From Terebella lapidaria (taxonomy: Eukaryota; Annelida; Polychaeta; Terebellida; Terebellidae): a stretch of DNA of 64,000 bases. Below, one piece after another: positions 58,761 to 64,000 of the stretch (position 1 is its first letter; each line of letters opens with the position of its first letter). The stretch lies in NCBI GenBank assembly GCA_949152475.1, contig OX424559.1, forward strand, positions 30,795,119 through 30,859,118, written 5' to 3'. The translations under genes were made by a program, and so were the position numbers. The notes beneath the pieces were generated by a model. The model was not told the origin of the DNA and made no database searches. It saw nothing but the letters and a program-made list of their open reading frames with translations.

Positions 58761-60330
58761 ATGAAATGTGCTAAGTTTCATATGCATTGTGCCAGATGCT
58801 ATTTTTTTTTTGATAGTTTGCATGAACAAAGGTGTTAGAATTTGGCATGATGAATCAAGCCTTGAGAAAGTGCCAGTGAGAACTTGGAAATAAGCAGCAA
58901 GAAGATGGAATTTAGAACTATGCAGTTAGAATATGTAAATTCGACACAGAAAGTTTAGAAATAGTAATGTGGAATAAAGAATTTTGCGATTGAAATAATC
59001 AATCACAACAAGAAAATCTACAATGCATGTCAATGAATATTGACCCTAAAAACGCTCCATAGTTTAAACGTGTTAAAATCATCAAATGGATTTCAAATTT
59101 TGGGCCCTCAGACAGAATCGCCACGTAACACAGGGCGTGGCGGAAAAGTGTACAGTAAGTACTACACATTTATCATGGAAATATAGGTTTCTCTTCCATT
59201 ATGAAATATATATATATACATGTATACATCATCTTGATAAAAAAAAGTGCACGTATACACTGATATTTCTACAAAATGTGGGTCTACTGTGTCACCACAA
59301 AATCCTTTTTACGATATTTAACATCAAAATTCTGGGGGAGCGTGGGGGTCTATAATTTACCCCCGATAGGCCTATTTGAAAGTGTGTGTGTGGGGGTGGG
59401 GGGGGGGGGGTGGGGGGGATCAGCAGACCCTCCTGACCCCTGGTTCCCGCGCCTATGACGATGAAGATAGCGATGTTTATAGCCTGCATCTTTTTCTACA
59501 TTTACCGTTTTGAGGGATGTTCCCCACTATAGTTAATGAACGGAGGCTGAGTGTTGGGTGAAGAGCACATGTCCGCTAAGCTGTGCCGCAGGATCTTTAA
59601 CCCATTTTGTAAACGTTGGTGTGTTCCGCAAAAGGAAAACAGGCAGTAACGAATTTATTTGAACGTTTGTCACAGGACAAGATATCGGAACTAGCTGCAA
59701 ATTTGTCTCAAAATAGAAGCAAACATTAAATAAATGTCTCCCAATCGAGATCTGTGCCGACTGTGCGATAATTTTGATTTGCTCGTGTGACTTGTATATG
59801 ATGTGTCAAAATACATTATGATTAGAGTCCTATCATGTAGCGTTCCCGGCTAGGTGCTGCCGACATCAAACTGTCAGTGTCTTAGATGGAATGTTTGGTC
59901 GTAGGAATCATGTAAGATGATGTATATAGAAGCGTCATGAAATTGTGACAAAGGTTGAATGACCATTAATTAAAGGTTTTCAAGCTCAATGTTTGATCAT
60001 ATATATTTTCTTCCCATGCTAGACTCTATTTACAAAGTTTGTGATGTTTTGTCGTAACTATTTCTGTGACACACTCCAGCCGCGCGCGAGCGTCCACGTG
60101 CGCGTGCCTGGATGCCGCGTGGTCCACGGATCGCAAGCGTAGCAACCATTTGGAATAACAGGTTCGAACTGATAATAATATATCTAGATGAGATGTAACA
60201 CCAGCTCTATCACGTATCAATATTGAATACGTTGCTTATACCCAGTTTGAGGTTTGTGCCTATTGTAATTGTGTATCTACTAGTGCACTAGATCTAGATC
60301 TATATCTTAGTGGCTCGATTAAATCTAAAT
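58761..60330. other. No gene recognised
   Basis: AT-rich sequence with a G run at 59398-59410. Just after it, read on the minus strand, CATAGGCGCGGGAACCAGGG (about 59440-59459) resembles one end of a hAT-like element. No coding region stands out. Confidence 0.45.
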
Positions 60331-60333
60331 ATA

Positions 60334-60350
60334 GCAGGGGCGGATCCAGG
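60334..60350 (+). mobile_element. Orphan hAT-like terminus
   Basis: CAGGGGCGGATCCAGGA matches the CAGGGGCGGATC-type terminus also amplified at 4417-4843. No matching right end (TCCTGGATCCGCCCCTG) was seen downstream, so the extent of the element is unknown. Confidence 0.35.
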
Positions 60351-60407
60351 AACTTGCCATATATAGTTCTCGGATTTGGAGAATCTCACTAGCGAGCGAT
60401 TGCATCA

Positions 60408-60532
60408 CCCCCCCCCCCCCCCCCCCAGCCCCGTTGTGGCTCTCCGTTGGCTCGATATCGGACGTTCGCCACGTGGCGAACGTCCGATATCGAGCCAACG
60501 GAGAGCCACAACGGGGCTGCCCCCCCCCCCCC
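60408..60532. repeat. Perfect 94-bp palindrome between two poly-C runs
   Basis: 60426-60519 is a perfect palindrome with no loop: arms of 47 bp meet at ACGT (60471-60474), inner sequence GACGTTCGCCACGTGGCGAA. It is flanked by 19 C on the left (60408-60426) and 13 C on the right (60520-60532), both on the plus strand, so the flanks are not part of the palindrome. Without a spacer it can form a full cruciform. Open frames over it on both strands are a consequence of the symmetry. Confidence 0.9.
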
Positions 60533-60929
60533 ATCCCATCCGCTCTCTCCGAAAAAAATGGGATCTGGTAATTCAATATACAAAGTATTCCAGTCGAGAA
60601 ATCGAGATAGAGCTCTATAGATCTAATTTCGGATGACAATAGATTTAGCTTACAGTTTTTTTGGGCGCCGCGACTCCAGATCCTGACCAGTAGTCGTACT
60701 TGGACCAGTGCTTGTACAGTAAAAAAAAGGATCAAATTATGGCAGACACATTTTTCTATGATTCTGCAGACATAAGAACGAACTGGGGTTAAATTTACAT
60801 GGAAACAAAAAATTCCAATTTCACACGATGTCAACAGCTCGTATGACATATTTCAGTGAGTGTAGGAGCACTGGTCGTGGTACGAGCACTGGTTATATTT
60901 AAATGTTTCCATTTGGTACAAATGTCAAA

Positions 60930-61960
60930 CGATATTTGTTTTCCAAATTTCAGACTTCTATCTTGAAAACTGAAAAAGTTGTCAATCTACATGAAAGTTA
61001 CTAGTAAATGCTCGACCCAAATCGGATCACGAGAATATAAGCAAATTTGGGGATTTCATGATCTTCATTCCGCTAAGAAATGTAATATGATAGGAAAGTT
61101 TTTGAATTGGAACTTGGAGGAATCGTACAGGTGTATTCTAATAGAATATCATTCTTACAAAGTACTGTGCAATGCAAACATCGAACAATATGCCAAATTC
61201 TGCGCAGACTCGCAAATTTCATGTTTGAATTGAAATTCAACATTGGAGTAGATTGTCAACTTTTCCAATTTTCAAAATTGAAATCAGAAATTTGGTGAAA
61301 AAAAATACGGTTCCATGCCAAATGGAAACACAAATATTTCAGAATGATTCGACCATCATAAAGGATGTTATGGCCAAAAATCTAATGAGGTTTTGTGTTG
61401 AACTTGACTTTAATGTTTATAACTAAAATCAAGTTCATCTATCAGTGAAAAACGCTTTTTGGCCGCAGTTATGTTTCGGATAATCGGATATTCTGTTTGT
61501 TTTAATTGGGTATCATGCGATAATTTTTCACCAAATTTCAGTATTATAATTGAAAAAAAAAATGCAAAAAGTTGGCAATCTAACCCAATGTTGAATTTCA
61601 ACCCCAACATAGGATTTCGGAGGCTGCACAAGAACAACCACCTTGTTTTTCGATAGTTATATTTTGTTTCAAAATAAACATATTTACTTAATATACACCG
61701 ACTGTGCCTTCCAACACCAAATCAACACAATAGGTTCATAATCCTGTACGTGCATAGACATGATGAAAGCCCTGAATTTGTTGGAATTTATTTGATCCCG
61801 CTTTGGAATGAAATTTAACATTGGGGTAGCTTGCCAACTTCTTTATTTCTTTAGATCGTATTCTGAAATTTGGTGAGAAACTACAACATGATACCCAATT
61901 AGGACACACAAAGTTGATCGGATCATACAAAACAAAACTACGGCCAAAAAACGTGCTTCA
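60930..61960. repeat. Cluster of inverted and direct diverged repeats
   Basis: Similar blocks recur in both orientations. AAATTCAACATTGGAGTAGA…GTCAACTT…AGAAATTTGGTG (61233-61300) and ACATTGGGGTAGCTTGCCAA…TGAAATTTGGTGAGAAA (61815-61880) run forward. CACCAAATTTCAGTATTATA…GTTGGCAATCTAACCCAATG (61528-61600) runs in reverse. The core resembles ATTTCAGACTTCTATC near 22725 and 60950. Probably fragments of one dispersed element. No protein. Confidence 0.5.
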
Positions 61961-62138
61961 CTGATAGATGAACTTGACTTTAGATATCTATAGAGGTCTG
62001 AAAGAGAAGTTTTTCGTGATATAAGATGACAAAGTATATAAATCTAGACCCCTTCTGTATCTAACATAATTGTTAGCTAAAAAAATGTTCGCATTTGTCA
62101 AGAATTACATATCTCTAATCTCAGTAGTAGAGGCGGGT

Positions 62139-62663
62139 GGGGGGGGGGGGGAGAGAGTTATGGCCGAGCGTCAATGTGTTGTTCAATTAATTGGATTATA
62201 CATTATAAATGTCATTACCTCGGCTGGATGGGGGTGGGGGTCTCTGTTGGTGGGGTACGGGTAGAGGGGGGGGGGGGGGGGAGGTGTATCATACGTTATA
62301 TGGAGCACAACGAGGCGGTGGGTGGATGGCAACTTGACTTAAAAATCATTGTGTAATTTTTTAACTGCCCCTTATTACCTATGAATTTTTAATGAATTAG
62401 ACATATCTATTTTGTGCACATGAAATTCAACATGGATCTACACGTGAAAGGAGTTCAAGATATTTTTATAAACTGTACTGCCCTCCCGGTATGTGCAGTT
62501 TGGATAGTTTAAAGTGTATAGACATCCCGATCTGGGTCCCCCCATGTGTATTTTACAACTGTATTTGTCCAATTTTGATATATTTTAAATTATTCAGCCT
62601 TTAGCCATAATTTCTCACTCGCCCAACAGGAGTGTGAGGAGGGGGGGGGGGGGGGGGGGGGGG
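62139..62663 (+). repeat. Three long G runs within 525 bp
   Basis: Runs of 13 G (62139-62151), 16 G (62266-62281) and 23 G (62641-62663), the first two with further GGGG tracts close by (TGGGGGTGGGGGTC near 62229). All are on the same strand. They could form G-quadruplexes. Homopolymer lengths may be inaccurate. Confidence 0.7.
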
Positions 62664-63894
62664 TCAGCGCCTTGACCGCAAGTGATTATTTACGTTCTAT
62701 TCTACTGTACCTCACGGTTCTTGAAAAATCAGAACCAACTACATGCATTTTATTACTAGCATGCACTGTTTATCGTGATATGATTTTATTGTTATCTAGG
62801 CTGTCGAGGTGTCCTTATCAACGTCATGTAACTGCTGTTGATCTGTGGATCCATTTGCTGTTGGCGTGTATCGAAGTCAGGAAGTTCTGTGTCATCGAGA
62901 TACCATCCCGGGTTTGTAGAAATAATATTAAAATATGCTCCGTGTACTCGTATATATACTAGTTTATGTTATTGGGCTTTTTGCGCTGATAGGAATTTAC
63001 CACTCGGTACAGTAAAGTATATTGTGTTTTGCTGTGTTAAAAAATTCTCCTGCTTAAATACTAAGACACTATACCATGAATATAATGATTGTCTCGTGTG
63101 TTCTTGGTATCCTCGCCTAGCTGTGTGTGTGTTGAGCCAAAATCATGCAAAATTTATATATTTCCATATCGTTTTGCAGTAATACTTCCCTCGCCACCGC
63201 AGCAGACCTCCCCAGGACAGTATCAGGATCAGCAAACAAGGCGTGCACCGTGAATACAGCCTCAAAGATGTTCTACAAGCGTACGTCGGCTACAAGGAAG
63301 ACACGCCACGGCTCACGAGGCCTAACCACCAATGGTCCTGTACCTCCACCGCTCTCACTTCCATCTGCAACGTTTGTCTCCAAATGGCACTGAGTTCATT
63401 CCCTCAACTCTACACACGTCAACATCTACATACCCGAGACAGCGACCAGTCTTCAAACAGCCACCGAATAACTATTTCTTTTTCTAATTCAAGTCATTTG
63501 TTCAGTCATTTCCTTGTATTGACGATTGTTTAACGTGTGAAGATATTCATTTTGCAGACCTGTTCTAAATATATTCTGAATGTTTAACACCGTCCACGTG
63601 TTATGTACAAAAATGTGTTGTAAAACACACACATTTATTATTACCATACATGTATCTTAGTAAGTCCTTAATCTAAATCTAGTCATGTAACTGTGAACTA
63701 AATATGTGACAGTAATAAATGATGTACCTGCTGAAAGCATATAGCAATGGTACAATCATTGCAGGTTTTTTTTTGGTTATTATTACTTATGCTGTGTATA
63801 TGTATATTTTTCAATATATCTTAATATAGATCACATGACTTGTCATATTTAGTCAATTATACAACATAAAAAAGTAAATATTTTGTCCTGACAG
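62664..63894. other. Probable intron or intergenic sequence
   Basis: AT-rich sequence leading to the acceptor at 63893-63894. A patch of less AT-rich sequence at 63180-63420 follows an acceptor-like TCGTTTTGCAG (63169-63179) and could be an exon or UTR. However, its three frames give different stops and none looks like a known protein, so I do not call it. Confidence 0.4.
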
Positions 63895-64000
63895 GGTGTG
63901 AAGGAGCTCTGGCACCTGGAGAAGGGCAAGTGGATCTCTGACCTGTGCTACATTGCTGTGGACGGGACCCTCGCCATCCTTTACATCTCCTACACTGACT
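63895..64000 (+). CDS. Start of an unidentified host exon, cut by the window edge
   Basis: After a good acceptor (TTTTGTCCTGACAG, AG at 63893-63894) the sequence turns GC-richer and one frame is open to the end. It starts GVKELWHLEKGKWISDLCYI and continues AVDGTLAILYISYTD. The regular alternation of hydrophobic residues looks like beta strands of a real protein (for example a propeller-like repeat), and codon third positions favour C and G. I cannot assign it to a family. Whether it continues the gene to the left is unknown. Confidence 0.5.

Noticed and set aside
63180-63533. Exon following the acceptor-like TCGTTTTGCAG at 63169-63179
   Set aside because: The three frames give unrelated peptides (one ends after ~20 residues, one meets a stop at once, one lacks any resemblance), so I cannot choose a coding frame.

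Overview
The window looks like nuclear DNA from a marine invertebrate animal. Intron-style splice signals, a tRNA-headed SINE, two kinds of LINE, a Ty3/gypsy LTR retrotransposon and long minisatellites all point to a metazoan. The only recognisable host gene is a Schlafen-family protein, a family known from vertebrates and scattered invertebrates. I cannot name the species; a mollusc-like lophotrochozoan or an invertebrate deuterostome such as amphioxus both fit. Host DNA is AT-rich, the LTR element is visibly GC-rich, and genes are sparse.

Layout. 0-5 kb: two back-to-back foldback repeats made of 21-bp units (684-1410), a 48-bp-arm hairpin (1447-1559), a possible worn hAT-like element, and seven identical 61-bp repeats (4417-4843). 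5.7-8.7 kb: a 540-bp inverted-repeat element, then one copy of a segmental duplication and short tandem repeats. 8,842-19,358: a Ty3/gypsy element on the minus strand, with near-identical LTRs, a TTTA target duplication and a tRNA-His type primer site. 19.5-21.7 kb: a 5'-truncated LINE. 23.5-24.8 kb: a second, decayed LINE of the NeSL/R4/Hero type. 26.4-26.7 kb: a SINE. 27.3-28.6 kb: a ~130-bp repeat carrying nuclear-receptor-like hexamers. 28.7-31.8 kb: second and third copies of the 6-8 kb duplication.

33.7-49.8 kb is the most interesting part. A CpG-rich, promoter-like stretch with a possible splice donor (33.72-34.15 kb) precedes 6.2 kb of a 25-bp minisatellite. A Schlafen-like coding exon follows (ATG 41,279; 994 codons to a strong donor at 44,261). 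Behind it lie a ~38-bp array and ~4 kb of a 32-bp array, which is interrupted by a TIR element with perfect 18-bp ends. The exon encodes an AlbA_2/Schlafen core and a superfamily-1-type P-loop NTPase/helicase domain, like the long Schlafens.

50-64 kb: inverted-repeat elements, ~320-bp diverged tandem repeats, a 951-bp tandem duplication carrying a 63-bp (21-residue) repeat open in frame, a perfect 94-bp palindrome between poly-C runs, a cluster of long G tracts, and the start of a host exon of unknown identity running off the right edge.

There is no operon-like organisation. Most of the window is repeats and transposon remains around one probable innate-immunity or RNA-metabolism gene. All percentages and copy counts were read by eye.
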